Shown: positions 1-7,418 of the stretch, one piece after another
Layout: each line of letters opens with the position of its first letter
How positions within the stretch are numbered: position 1 is the stretch's first letter
Origin: JAADHI01 sp964451325
GTDB lineage: Bacteria; Nitrospirota; Nitrospiria; SBBL01; JAADHI01
DNA length: 64,000 nucleotides
NCBI GenBank assembly: GCA_964451325.1
Contig: CAYVHO010000002.1
Location: 186,001 to 250,000 of the forward strand
Direction of reading: 5' to 3'
Translations under genes and position numbers: made by a program
The notes under the pieces: model-generated
Told to the model about the DNA's origin: nothing
The model's database searches: none
What the model saw: the letters and a program-made list of their open reading frames with translations, nothing else

Positions 1-756
1 TCGTGTTTCTAAGGCTTTGGCTTCTTCTTCGTTGTGAATTTTTAAGGCTTCACCTGCATCCTGGACCAAACGCGCAACAAAGGGCGGCGGAATAAGACCC
101 GAGAGCGTCGTATCAATACTCCAATACTCTTCGGAAACAAAAGCCAAGACCTCTTTTTCGCGTTGACAAATGATCAATAAGGCCACCGATTGCACACGTC
201 CCGCAGAAAGCCCACGCCGGACCTTCTGCCAAAGCAGCGGGCTAATCTTATAACCCACAATACGATCTAAAACCCGTCGCGCTTGCTGGGCATTGACACG
301 ATCCATATTGATTTCGCTGGGTGAAAGCACAGCCTCTTTAACGGCTTTTTTTGTGATTTCATTAAAAAGAACACGATAAACCTTGTCGTTTATGGGTTTA
401 AGCTCTTCTGCGATATGCCAAGCAATGGCTTCCCCTTCTCGATCCGGATCCGGGGCAAGAAAAACCTGATCGGCTTCTTTCGCCGCCTTCTTAATCGCCG
501 TTAAGACCTTGCTCTTCCCCTTGATCACGATATATTCGGGCTCAAAATCTTTTTCAATATTAACCCCAAAACGAGATTTAGGCAGGTCTTTAAGGTGACC
601 AATCGACGCCATCATTTTATACTTTCGCCCTAAATACTTCACAATGGTCTTTGCTTTCGCGGGGGACTCGACAATGACAAGTGAGCGTTTCACTTTCGGC
701 TTAGCTTTCGACTTAGCTTTTGTTTTTGCTTTTGTTGCGGTGGCTTTTTTTGCCAA
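1..756 (-). CDS. topA: DNA topoisomerase I, N-terminal part (cut by window start)
   Basis: Type IA topoisomerase that relaxes negative supercoils. The reading frame is open from 756 to the window edge (252 codons); the C-terminal part with the active-site Tyr lies outside. After a Lys/Ala-rich leader of about 22 residues comes the TOPRIM start SLVIVESPAKAKTI, and further on the acidic TOPRIM motif DPDREGEAIA. I chose a TTG start because no ATG or GTG lies in frame before the conserved VESPAKA motif and an AGGAGG ribosome site precedes it by 5 bases. The basic leader is unusual for the family and may bind DNA. It follows dprA on the same strand, 71 bases away, a common dprA-topA arrangement. 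Confidence 0.95.
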   Translation of the reverse strand, partial: MAKKATATKAKTKAKSKAKPKVKRSLVIVESPAKAKTIVKYLGRKYKMMASIGHLKDLPKSRFGVNIEKDFEPEYIVIKGKSKVLTAIKKAAKEADQVFLAPDPDREGEAIAWHIAEELKPINDKVYRVLFNEITKKAVKEAVLSPSEINMDRVNAQQARRVLDRIVGYKISPLLWQKVRRGLSAGRVQSVALLIICQREKEVLAFVSEEYWSIDTTLSGLIPPPFVARLVQDAGEALKIHNEEEAKALETR

Positions 757-827
757 CCTAACCTCCTGTATCCATCATGAATATAAAGACTGTCGCTATC
801 ACGAAATGCTTTTGCACAGCCATCTAT

Positions 828-1949
828 TTATACTTTAACATAATATTGTCCCGCCATCTGCCGCGCAAGCCCCTTCAATTCAAGCGTCAGCAAGGCCCCT
901 GAAATCAACGAAGCAGGTTTTTGGCTTTCTTGAATCAAGACATCGATATGTTTCGGCTCAAAAGAAAGGGTTTCAAAAACAAGCACTTCGGCAGGCTCAA
1001 GCAAAGGCAGTGGGAGGACGTCCCTCACCACCGGGCTTAAACGATGCTGCGGCAGAATCTCGAGCAAAATATCGTCCACATTCTGCACCAGTTTTGCCCC
1101 CGATGCAATCAATTGATGCGGCCCCGCACTCATTTCAGAATCGATCGCACCTGGAACGGCAAAGACCTCGCGGCCTTGCTCCATCGCCAAACGGGCTGTA
1201 ATCAAAGAACCACTTTTTAAACCCGCCTCCACCACAAGACAGCCCAAACTGAGTCCGCTAATGATGCGGTTGCGTTTTGGGAAATTATGGGCGACAGGCG
1301 GTGTTCCCAAGGAAAACTCCGAGATAATGACACCCTTTTCGCATAACGCATGGTAAAGCTTTTTGTGTTCGGGTGGATAGATACAATCAAGCCCACAACC
1401 CAAAACGGCAATCGTCTGTCCACCTGCACGCAAGGCCGCTCGATGGGCGATACCATCAATGCCACGCGCAAAGCCACTCACAATCGTAATGCCTCGCTCG
1501 GAAAGCCCCTGACAAAGCCGTTCCGTAACACGTCTGCCATAAGCGGTTGTTTTCCGTGTGCCAACAACGGAAATTGCAGCAGCCTCGCCTTCGCCCAGCT
1601 CATCATTCATCTTTGAGAAAGCGCCCTTAAAATAAAGCAGAGGGGGTGGATCATAAATCGCTGCAAGCCGCATGGGATAATCAGGATCCTTAAGGGTCAG
1701 CAGAGACACTCCGACCCGATCAAGTGCCTCAAGTTCCTGGTCAACACCCTCAAAATCATCAAAAGCATGAATGGCTTTAGCCAGATTGATCGACAGACCC
1801 TCAATCTTTGCGAGACCCACCTCGGGCGCGTCAAAGACCGCTTCGGGCCCTTCATACACTTCGATGAGACGCTTAAAAAGCAGACTGCCCACACCGGGCA
1901 CCTGCTTCAGCGCAAGCCAATATCGGTATTCCTGCATGAACACCCCCAA
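828..1949 (-). CDS. dprA: DNA-processing protein DprA/Smf
   Basis: RecA loader onto incoming single-stranded DNA in natural transformation. The 373 residues hold an N-terminal helix-hairpin-helix-like segment (LKQVPGVGSLLFKRL), a Rossmann-like domain with VGTRKTTAYGRR, SGFARGIDGIAHRAAL and the GSLITARLA motif, and a C-terminal winged-helix segment. The length is typical. An alternative ATG four codons downstream (1937) fits equally well. It lies just upstream of topA and may share its transcript. DprA alone does not show competence, and no other competence gene is in the window. Confidence 0.93.
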   Translation of the reverse strand: MGVFMQEYRYWLALKQVPGVGSLLFKRLIEVYEGPEAVFDAPEVGLAKIEGLSINLAKAIHAFDDFEGVDQELEALDRVGVSLLTLKDPDYPMRLAAIYDPPPLLYFKGAFSKMNDELGEGEAAAISVVGTRKTTAYGRRVTERLCQGLSERGITIVSGFARGIDGIAHRAALRAGGQTIAVLGCGLDCIYPPEHKKLYHALCEKGVIISEFSLGTPPVAHNFPKRNRIISGLSLGCLVVEAGLKSGSLITARLAMEQGREVFAVPGAIDSEMSAGPHQLIASGAKLVQNVDDILLEILPQHRLSPVVRDVLPLPLLEPAEVLVFETLSFEPKHIDVLIQESQKPASLISGALLTLELKGLARQMAGQYYVKV

Positions 1950-2206
1950 AATGGGGCTTCATTATACATAAGCGGCTTTGAAGGTCAAGCGTAAAGGCAG
2001 GGAATAGCAGGACAAACGCCTCTAAAATTTGAGGTTTAGATATTGACAGAGCTACTTGGAAGACATTTTGATTTTTTCCGAGGGGGCTCAAAATTCTGTG
2101 TCAGATTAGAGAAAACTGGCACTGCTGCGTATTTTTAAAACCATTCCCGAAGAGCAGTTACTTTCTGCATCAACTACGCGCAATCGAATATCTCGGCTTA
2201 CAGTCT

Positions 2207-3088
2207 TTAAAACCGATACAACAGCCCAACTAGGCCACGAACTTGATTCGCTGAACCCCCACCCTCCACGATTGGACTGTCGGCAGCTTCATTCAAAAGG
2301 TGCCAATATCCAGCTTGTCCTTCGAGTGACCAGCGTGGTGACAGATCATAAACAACATTCAATTGCAGTCCCACATCCTTAAAACCAGCTTTACGATTAA
2401 ATCGTGAAAATCCAGTTCGAAGGACCTGTAGATCTGTAACACCAAAATAGCCTTGCATGTAATCGTCATCTGCCCAGCTTGTAGATACGCCAGTAGAAAT
2501 CATGAAGCCGTCGCTGACTGTAGCGCTGTACTTGAGGTCGAGTGCAAACAGAAGACCATCTTTGTCATTACCCACATCCTGAGGTGTGAGGGTGGCATTA
2601 GCCTGCCAAGCGCCTGCACTCAATGTCAAAAATCCCCCCAGTCCTAGGCTGTGCTCAATATTCCCCATGCCCCTTAAAATCGGGCTATCACTTTCGTCTC
2701 GGCCACTGTAAGCACGGATAAGTGGTCCCATGATGATGTGCATACGGCTCACGGATCCTTTTGAATAAGAGAAATGGAAGACTGTGAGTCCCGCACTGGC
2801 TAAACCATCATTGGCATTAATACTGGCCCCCTTCAAGAAAAAGGCACCTGGTTTTCCAATGTCGACTAGCGGCAAGGCTGAGATCTCATAATTGTCAGAG
2901 CCTTCGTATTCGGGAAAGAATCCGAGACCAAGACCAATACGTCCTTGAAATGTTTGCGAAAAGTCAGGAAAACCAAGACCTATGCTTAGGGCCTCATCAT
3001 TATGGGTGTTGTCCTGAGCAAATCCGGGTGTAAACAAACCAAGGACAAAGATGATGCTTGCAATTACGGGACTGAGAAACGTTTTCAT
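2207..3088 (-). CDS. MipA/OmpV family outer-membrane protein
   Basis: Predicted outer-membrane beta-barrel of the MipA/OmpV family. Members scaffold murein enzymes or act as stress-induced porin-like proteins. The 293 residues start with a Sec signal peptide (about 24 residues, ending GFAQ). Then come the family features: RIGLGLGFFPEYEGSDNY near residue 50, alternating amphipathic strands, and a C-terminal aromatic residue (GLLYRF) as in barrel proteins. An AGGAGG ribosome site lies 9 bases before the ATG. Its promoter, TTGATT-17-TATAAT, is covered by a perfect palindrome, so it is probably repressor-controlled. The function cannot be narrowed further from sequence. Confidence 0.85.
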   Translation of the reverse strand: MKTFLSPVIASIIFVLGLFTPGFAQDNTHNDEALSIGLGFPDFSQTFQGRIGLGLGFFPEYEGSDNYEISALPLVDIGKPGAFFLKGASINANDGLASAGLTVFHFSYSKGSVSRMHIIMGPLIRAYSGRDESDSPILRGMGNIEHSLGLGGFLTLSAGAWQANATLTPQDVGNDKDGLLFALDLKYSATVSDGFMISTGVSTSWADDDYMQGYFGVTDLQVLRTGFSRFNRKAGFKDVGLQLNVVYDLSPRWSLEGQAGYWHLLNEAADSPIVEGGGSANQVRGLVGLLYRF

Positions 3089-3127
3089 TTTTACGACCTC
3101 CTAGGCGAATTGAATTCTATTTCACTG

Positions 3128-3170
3128 ATTATAGGTAATTAGTTATTGTTAATCAATAACTAATTACCTA
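3128..3170 (-). promoter_or_regulatory. mipA-type gene promoter overlapped by a 17-bp palindromic operator
   Basis: On the minus strand TTGATT (3151-3156) and TATAAT (3128-3133) are separated by exactly 17 bases, a good sigma-70-type promoter for the MipA gene. A perfect inverted repeat, arms 3132-3148 and 3154-3170 with a 5-base centre, covers the spacer and both hexamer edges. A protein bound here should block polymerase. The outer half is close to a sequence in the HxlR intergenic region at 5790-5805 (13 of 16 bases), so the HxlR protein is one candidate repressor (inference). Confidence 0.7.
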
Positions 3171-3279
3171 AATAAATTGACTAGTCGGTGTAAAGGCGAT
3201 AGGATTGAGTTGAAGCGATGATTCTCTCGTGAAAAAAACTGAGGGTGGAACACGCCAGTTCATCTCACAACAGGATTAA

Positions 3280-3352
3280 AGGAAGTTCTGATCAAACCAT
3301 TGAATTGTTTTTTCAAGAGGAAAAATCAACCCAGACTTAATCAGAGCTTCCT
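3280..3352 (+). repeat. Dispersed palindromic repeat, copy A
   Basis: Arms 3280-3292 and 3340-3352 pair over 13 bases with one mismatch (G-T). Bases 3332-3352 are identical to 50240-50260 inside the third cobalamin riboswitch. Shared core: CTTAATCAGAGCTTCCT. The copy lies between the MipA promoter and the DUF2975 gene. Confidence 0.65.
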
Positions 3353-3389
3353 AAACGAATAATGAGATGAAACACAAAGAGGTAATCTC

Positions 3390-3902
3390 GTGGAAAAACT
3401 TAAGAGTGCAAGTCGAAGGCTACAGATTGTGGTCATCACATTCATTATCCTCACGCCTTGTGCCGTAGCCTTAAGCGTAGGGACCGGATCGTGGTCAGAG
3501 TTATTGCATATACCACAAGACATTCATTTTGATGCAAGCCAAATTTCCGGCTTGAGCCTATTCGCAGTGATCCTGCTTGGATCACTAAAACCAGTCGTTT
3601 ACATGCTTGCATTTTGGTTTCTCTATCAACTGCTTGATCTTTACCGCGTAGGCATCATCTTCGCGGCAGGGAATGTTGCCGCCATCCGCAAAATTGGGTG
3701 GGCAATTGCTTCGATAGATATTGCAGGCATGATTCAAACTGTGGTAAGCGGGCCTATTCTAACATTTTTTGATATTAGCTCTGCTTATGTTTCGGTCCAA
3801 CTTGAAGTCGGTTTTTTAACCATCGGATTTTTTGTCGTTCTCATCGCTTATGTGATGGATATGGGCCGTGAATTGAAAGAACAGGACAGTCTTGTAATTT
3901 GA
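3390..3902 (+). CDS. DUF2975 family membrane protein
   Basis: Integral membrane protein of unknown function, 170 residues. Four hydrophobic segments are visible: about 15-32, 52-77, 100-125 and 140-158. This matches DUF2975 proteins, which are nearly always followed by a small XRE-type regulator, as here (10 bases downstream). The GTG start has AAAGAGG 6 bases before it. The pair is often met in Firmicutes and Bacteroidetes as well, so it may have been acquired. Regulation of or by the neighbour is likely; no enzymatic motif is visible. Confidence 0.8.
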   Translation: MEKLKSASRRLQIVVITFIILTPCAVALSVGTGSWSELLHIPQDIHFDASQISGLSLFAVILLGSLKPVVYMLAFWFLYQLLDLYRVGIIFAAGNVAAIRKIGWAIASIDIAGMIQTVVSGPILTFFDISSAYVSVQLEVGFLTIGFFVVLIAYVMDMGRELKEQDSLVI

Positions 3903-3912
3903 TCGGAACATT

Positions 3913-4125
3913 ATGTCCATTATCGTGAATGTCGATGTTATCCTTGCAAAGCGAAAGATGAAACAAAAGGACCTGGCTGAGGCAATTGGAATTACGGTGC
4001 AGAACCTCTCTGTCCTGAAAACAGGAAAAGCCCGGGCCATTCGCTTCTCCACACTGGACGCCATCTGTAAACATCTGGATTGCCAACCAGGCGAGATTCT
4101 TGAGTATCGATCAGATACCACCTGA
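3913..4125 (+). CDS. Small XRE/Cro-CI type regulator (YozG-like)
   Basis: A 70-residue protein that is essentially one helix-turn-helix domain. Helices KMKQKDLAEAIGITVQNLSVL form the HTH, and RFSTLDAICKHLDCQPGEIL is the conserved second half of HTH_26 proteins. It lies 10 bases after the DUF2975 gene and is surely co-transcribed. Homologous pairs suggest it controls its own operon together with the membrane partner. Confidence 0.88.
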   Translation: MSIIVNVDVILAKRKMKQKDLAEAIGITVQNLSVLKTGKARAIRFSTLDAICKHLDCQPGEILEYRSDTT

Positions 4126-4250
4126 ATCGCAATAAAGCCGGATCTTGTAAATTTAGGTGTACCCGGACACCTTTTTAAGGGCTTATCTAAAACAAGTACC
4201 AAGAGTCTGTTGGACTTAAGATGAATCTACTGCGAAAAATCCATTTACCT

Positions 4251-4727
4251 TCAATGATGTTCACTTGCATTAAACATATAACGATCAATCTTCCACGCAC
4301 CCTCTATTTTTCGAAGCACAAAAAGTTCGTTATCATTTGCCGGAAAGTTGGTTTTTGTTTCAAGTAGGGTGAGTGTCCCCTCTGCCTTACTCTCGACAAT
4401 GGCAAGATCCTCATGAACAGAAACATGGTGGTAGACATGTTTTGTGTCCAGTTTGATCTTCTTGAAGAGATTTTGATAGGTGTTCCTTATTTCATCAATC
4501 CCTCTTACTGCGGGAGCATTATTCGGGAGAAAAACACTGTCTCGATGGTATAGCACCCCTATTTTCTCGGCATTACCTTCATTCAGGGCTTTAAAATAGG
4601 TCACGACAAGCTTTTTTGCTTCTTGTTCGTCTTTTGTCATTTCAGGAAAAGCCATATTGAAAGGGATCAGAAGAGATAAAGAACAGACCAAAATTGTTAA
4701 TGCCAATCGTTTTGATAAATATTGCAT
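4251..4727 (-). CDS. Secreted SnoaL/DUF4440-like protein
   Basis: A 158-residue protein with an N-terminal signal peptide (about 25 residues, ending NMAFP) and one NTF2-like domain of the SgcJ/EcaC or DUF4440 type. The domain begins with EAKKLVVTYFKALNEGNAEK and contains the typical YHRDSVFLPNN loop. I start it at 4727 because GAGGAG lies 6 bases upstream; a longer reading frame to 4805 has no ribosome site and would bury the signal peptide. It lies 84 bases downstream of the NmrA gene and may be part of its unit. Ligand or substrate unknown. Confidence 0.75.
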   Translation of the reverse strand: MQYLSKRLALTILVCSLSLLIPFNMAFPEMTKDEQEAKKLVVTYFKALNEGNAEKIGVLYHRDSVFLPNNAPAVRGIDEIRNTYQNLFKKIKLDTKHVYHHVSVHEDLAIVESKAEGTLTLLETKTNFPANDNELFVLRKIEGAWKIDRYMFNASEHH

Positions 4728-4811
4728 GGGTTTTCTCCTCAAGTGAATCACACACGGTCGAGATTGTTGTCGGTCTGCGTGGCCGTTCTCTAAGAGAACG
4801 GCCACGGTATC

Positions 4812-5666
4812 TTATGAAGTTGGTTTTGCCCAGGAGGCTTCGGCGACAATTTCTTTAAATGATGCCAAAGGAATACCCCAACGCTGCTTCAGTGCCGGAA
4901 TGTCAACATCGTAGCCTACCTCGTTAAACCATCGAAACATAAGCGCAAAATCAGAGCCCACGGCAGCCTCTGCCTGATCGTCTGGCAGTTGTTCGAACTG
5001 CAGGGCACGCCCCCGAGTCGAAAGAATACTTGTTGCCTCAGGCATTGTTAATTCATCCCCCGCCAAATCAATAGCTTGACCAATGAACTCAGTCGGTCGG
5101 AGAAAGGCCGCGGCCGCAAATTCACCAATATCCTGTACTGCAATGAACTGAAGCTTTGTGTCGGGCCAAAGTGGCGCCATCACGACGCCTTCGGCAGAAG
5201 GTCGCCAATAGGTACTAAAATTTTCCATATACCCCGTGGGTCGAAGAATTGTCGCAGGAAGACCTATCTTTTGAATATGTTCTTCAATTTTCCATTTCGT
5301 TTCAAAATGTGGAATAGCCGTTTTTCTGTAAGCACTTGCAACAGAGCTGAAGACGAGGTGTTCCACCCCGGCGGCCTTGGCCGCATCAACCATTGTAATG
5401 CCTTGTTGCACTTCGGCATCCATACCTTCTTCGAAGAAAGTGGTCACAAGAAAAACCTTCTTAATCCCCTGTAATGCCGCATCGAGTGATGCCCGGTCAC
5501 TTAGATTGCCCACAACCACTTCTGCACCCAAGTGTTTTAATTCCGTCCCCTTGGAAGACGTACGTGTCAACGCGCGCACCGCTTGTCCCTGGCGCAAGAG
5601 ACTCCTCACCACTGCGCCGCCTTGTTGCCCTGTGGCCCCTGTGACTAAAATCTTTTCAGTGTTCAT
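4812..5666 (-). CDS. NmrA-family NAD(P)-binding oxidoreductase (QorB-like)
   Basis: Atypical short-chain dehydrogenase of 284 residues with the dinucleotide motif GATGQQG at 10-16. It also has a substrate-side FSSVAS segment and ILRPTGYMENF, as in NmrA/HSCARG and E. coli QorB quinone reductases. It is divergent from an HxlR regulator, as qorB is from its HxlR-type regulator in E. coli, and shares a palindromic intergenic region with it. A role in quinone or electrophile stress is therefore likely. It could instead be a pure redox sensor without enzyme activity. Confidence 0.85.
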   Translation of the reverse strand: MNTEKILVTGATGQQGGAVVRSLLRQGQAVRALTRTSSKGTELKHLGAEVVVGNLSDRASLDAALQGIKKVFLVTTFFEEGMDAEVQQGITMVDAAKAAGVEHLVFSSVASAYRKTAIPHFETKWKIEEHIQKIGLPATILRPTGYMENFSTYWRPSAEGVVMAPLWPDTKLQFIAVQDIGEFAAAAFLRPTEFIGQAIDLAGDELTMPEATSILSTRGRALQFEQLPDDQAEAAVGSDFALMFRWFNEVGYDVDIPALKQRWGIPLASFKEIVAEASWAKPTS

Positions 5667-5764
5667 GATAATCTCCTCCTCTTGTTGTTGTTGGGTTCGC
5701 TGTAAACTTGCTTATTGAACGATGAATTTAATCTCTTATTTGCACCACTTCTTAATAGTTGCTA

Positions 5765-5806
5765 AAGTATTAAATATAAATTTAATACTTAGTTACCTAA
5801 AGTAAC
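5765..5806. promoter_or_regulatory. Palindromic operator region between NmrA and HxlR genes
   Basis: A perfect inverted repeat with 11-base arms (5765-5775 and 5780-5790, centre ATAA) is followed by a second one with 5-base arms, GTTAC (5792-5796) and GTAAC (5802-5806). Known HxlR-type sites contain spaced AGTA/TACT halves, and the first repeat has AGTA and TACT at its ends. It is the likely binding site of the adjacent HxlR protein. Confidence 0.65.
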
Positions 5807-5955
5807 CTTAAAACCAAAATACAAGGGAATGGCATTGATGTCAAGATGGCACATTTATGTTATTAGGGAACATCCATGTACCTAAGCGCTCATGATTTTG
5901 AGGCCTGTAGCGGCATGGACTGATTGCCTAAAATAAGTCAAAAGGAGGTTTACAT

Positions 5956-6336
5956 TTGGATAAAAAGGAACGTATTCAGAAGCAGGTACGTGACTGTCCT
6001 GTACGAGAGGTGCTTGACCGATTGGGAGACAAATGGAGTGTCTTGATCATTCTAACATTAAAATCAGGGACGCTGCGCTTTTCTAAGATCAAGAAGGCCA
6101 TTCCAGATATTTCGCAGCGTATGTTGACCTTTACTTTACGCCACTTAGAACGCGACGGACTCGTCACTAGAAAAATGTATATGACTGTACCGCCAAAGGT
6201 GGAATATTCCCTGACTGATATGGGAAAAAGTTTTTCAGAAAAGTCAGAGGGCCTTGTGGCCTGGGCACATGAAAATCGACCCAAGATCGATGTCTCCCGA
6301 TCTTCATACGATAAAAAAGTCTTGAACAAAGCTTAA
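5956..6336 (+). CDS. HxlR-family winged-helix regulator
   Basis: A 126-residue MarR-like winged-helix repressor/activator of the HxlR family. The hallmark CPVREVLDRLGDKWSVLII starts at Cys14, followed by the recognition helix region PDISQRMLTFTLRHLERDGL and the wing VPPKVEYSLTDMG. Cys14 is the only cysteine and is the residue that senses electrophiles or disulfide stress in HypR/YodB/QorR relatives. A TTG start is chosen because AAAGGAGG lies 7 bases upstream. It probably controls the divergent NmrA gene and itself. Confidence 0.9.
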   Translation: MDKKERIQKQVRDCPVREVLDRLGDKWSVLIILTLKSGTLRFSKIKKAIPDISQRMLTFTLRHLERDGLVTRKMYMTVPPKVEYSLTDMGKSFSEKSEGLVAWAHENRPKIDVSRSSYDKKVLNKA

Positions 6337-6507
6337 TCAAGGCTTCCTCATGTTGTGCATGAATGCTGGGAAAGTGTTTAGCATTTTTGTTTCTGGACGA
6401 TTATCTGCAAACCCCAAAACCGCCTTAAGATTATTTTTCTTTTGACCCAGTCTATTTGCAATAGCCCGACTTTTATTTTCTTTTGGGTTCCCCTTTTGTG
6501 CATACAT
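6337..6507 (-). CDS. 56-residue small ORF with DNRPE motif
   Basis: A short reading frame too small for usual gene callers. It starts at ATG 6507 with AAGGAGG 6 bases upstream (6514-6520) and ends immediately against the HxlR stop codon on the other strand. The product is basic and polar: an N-terminal QKGNPKENKSRAIANRLGQK, then GFADNRPETKML. The motif F-x-DNRPE is known from the N-termini of proteins linked to extracellular contractile injection systems and DUF4157-type toxins, usually followed by a QRKLQ segment that is missing here. It could be a remnant or a free-standing short peptide. The function is unknown. Confidence 0.5.
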   Translation of the reverse strand: MYAQKGNPKENKSRAIANRLGQKKNNLKAVLGFADNRPETKMLNTFPAFMHNMRKP

Positions 6508-6539
6508 ATTCGCCCTCCTTAAATGTTGTTTTTGTGTAT

Positions 6540-7418
6540 TCAGTCAAGCTGAACCCCAACAAAGGCATAGGGATCGACTTTTGCACCATTCAAACGCATC
6601 CCCCAATGTAAATGCGGCCCGGTGACACGACCCGACTTTCCCACCAGACCGATTTGATCTCCGGTTTTAACCCATGAATCCTTTTCGACATCCACTTCGG
6701 AGAGATGAAAATACATGCTGATTAAACCCAAACCGTGATCGATTACGACCGAACGTCCGTTGAAGAAAAAATGACCGACCAGCACGACTTTTCCGGCATT
6801 GGGCGCGAGGATCGGCGTCCCAATGGGTGCGGAGATGTCTTCGCCCGTGTGCGAACGTCTGGGTTTGCCGTTGATTAAACGTCGGCGTCCAAAAGTCCCC
6901 TGCCTTCGACCTTCCACGGGGGCGATAAAAGTCCCTTTCCAGAGCCTTTGAGTTTGACTTTCTGCAAAAGCGGCCTTCATCAAACTTTTTTCACCTCGCA
7001 CGCGTTTGAGTGTGGGTGCATCAAGATCCACCTTTTTTTTGGGCAAAGTTAATTCCTGCAAACCAAACTTTGCGGCCTTAATTTCGATGATGTTTTTTTG
7101 TGTGAAGGTTTTTCCCGCACTTTCCCAAGTACTTACAAAAGGCAGGGAGCCGACAGTTTGATCCATGTCGATCCCGACAAGGGCGACATACACCCCTTCT
7201 TGGGTCTCAAAATAGGGAACGGTTTTGTTTTTAAAACGCCCGGAAAGTGAAGAGACGGGACCAGAAAGCGTGAGGATCATCCGGGCAATCGCACCCTGTT
7301 TGACCTGTATCGGCACCTCAGCAAAAGCAAATTGTGGCAATACACTTGAAAAGAAAAAGAAAACGATTAAGACAAAGACGGTTTTATTTTTGGGCTTCTG
7401 CGGCTGCGATAAGTTCAT
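6540..7418 (-). CDS. M23 family metallopeptidase (LytM-type), exported
   Basis: Predicted periplasmic zinc endopeptidase or amidase activator acting on peptidoglycan cross-links. A hydrophobic export signal (KTVFVLIVFFFFSSVLPQF, ending FAFA) is followed by an Ig-like N-terminal domain of about 130 residues. The C-terminal M23 domain has the zinc motifs HTGED (H-x3-D) and HLHW (H-x-H), so it looks catalytically intact. ATG at 7418 places the signal near the N-terminus and overlaps the pafA end by 35 bases; the frame stays open to 7481. The tight overlap suggests transcription with the proteasome genes, but no functional link is known. Confidence 0.88.
   Translation of the reverse strand: MNLSQPQKPKNKTVFVLIVFFFFSSVLPQFAFAEVPIQVKQGAIARMILTLSGPVSSLSGRFKNKTVPYFETQEGVYVALVGIDMDQTVGSLPFVSTWESAGKTFTQKNIIEIKAAKFGLQELTLPKKKVDLDAPTLKRVRGEKSLMKAAFAESQTQRLWKGTFIAPVEGRRQGTFGRRRLINGKPRRSHTGEDISAPIGTPILAPNAGKVVLVGHFFFNGRSVVIDHGLGLISMYFHLSEVDVEKDSWVKTGDQIGLVGKSGRVTGPHLHWGMRLNGAKVDPYAFVGVQLD

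Noticed and set aside
6332..6348. Possible further copy (B) of the dispersed repeat
   Set aside because: 15 of 17 core bases match, but there is no paired second arm and it lies over two coding ends; too weak to list as a copy.
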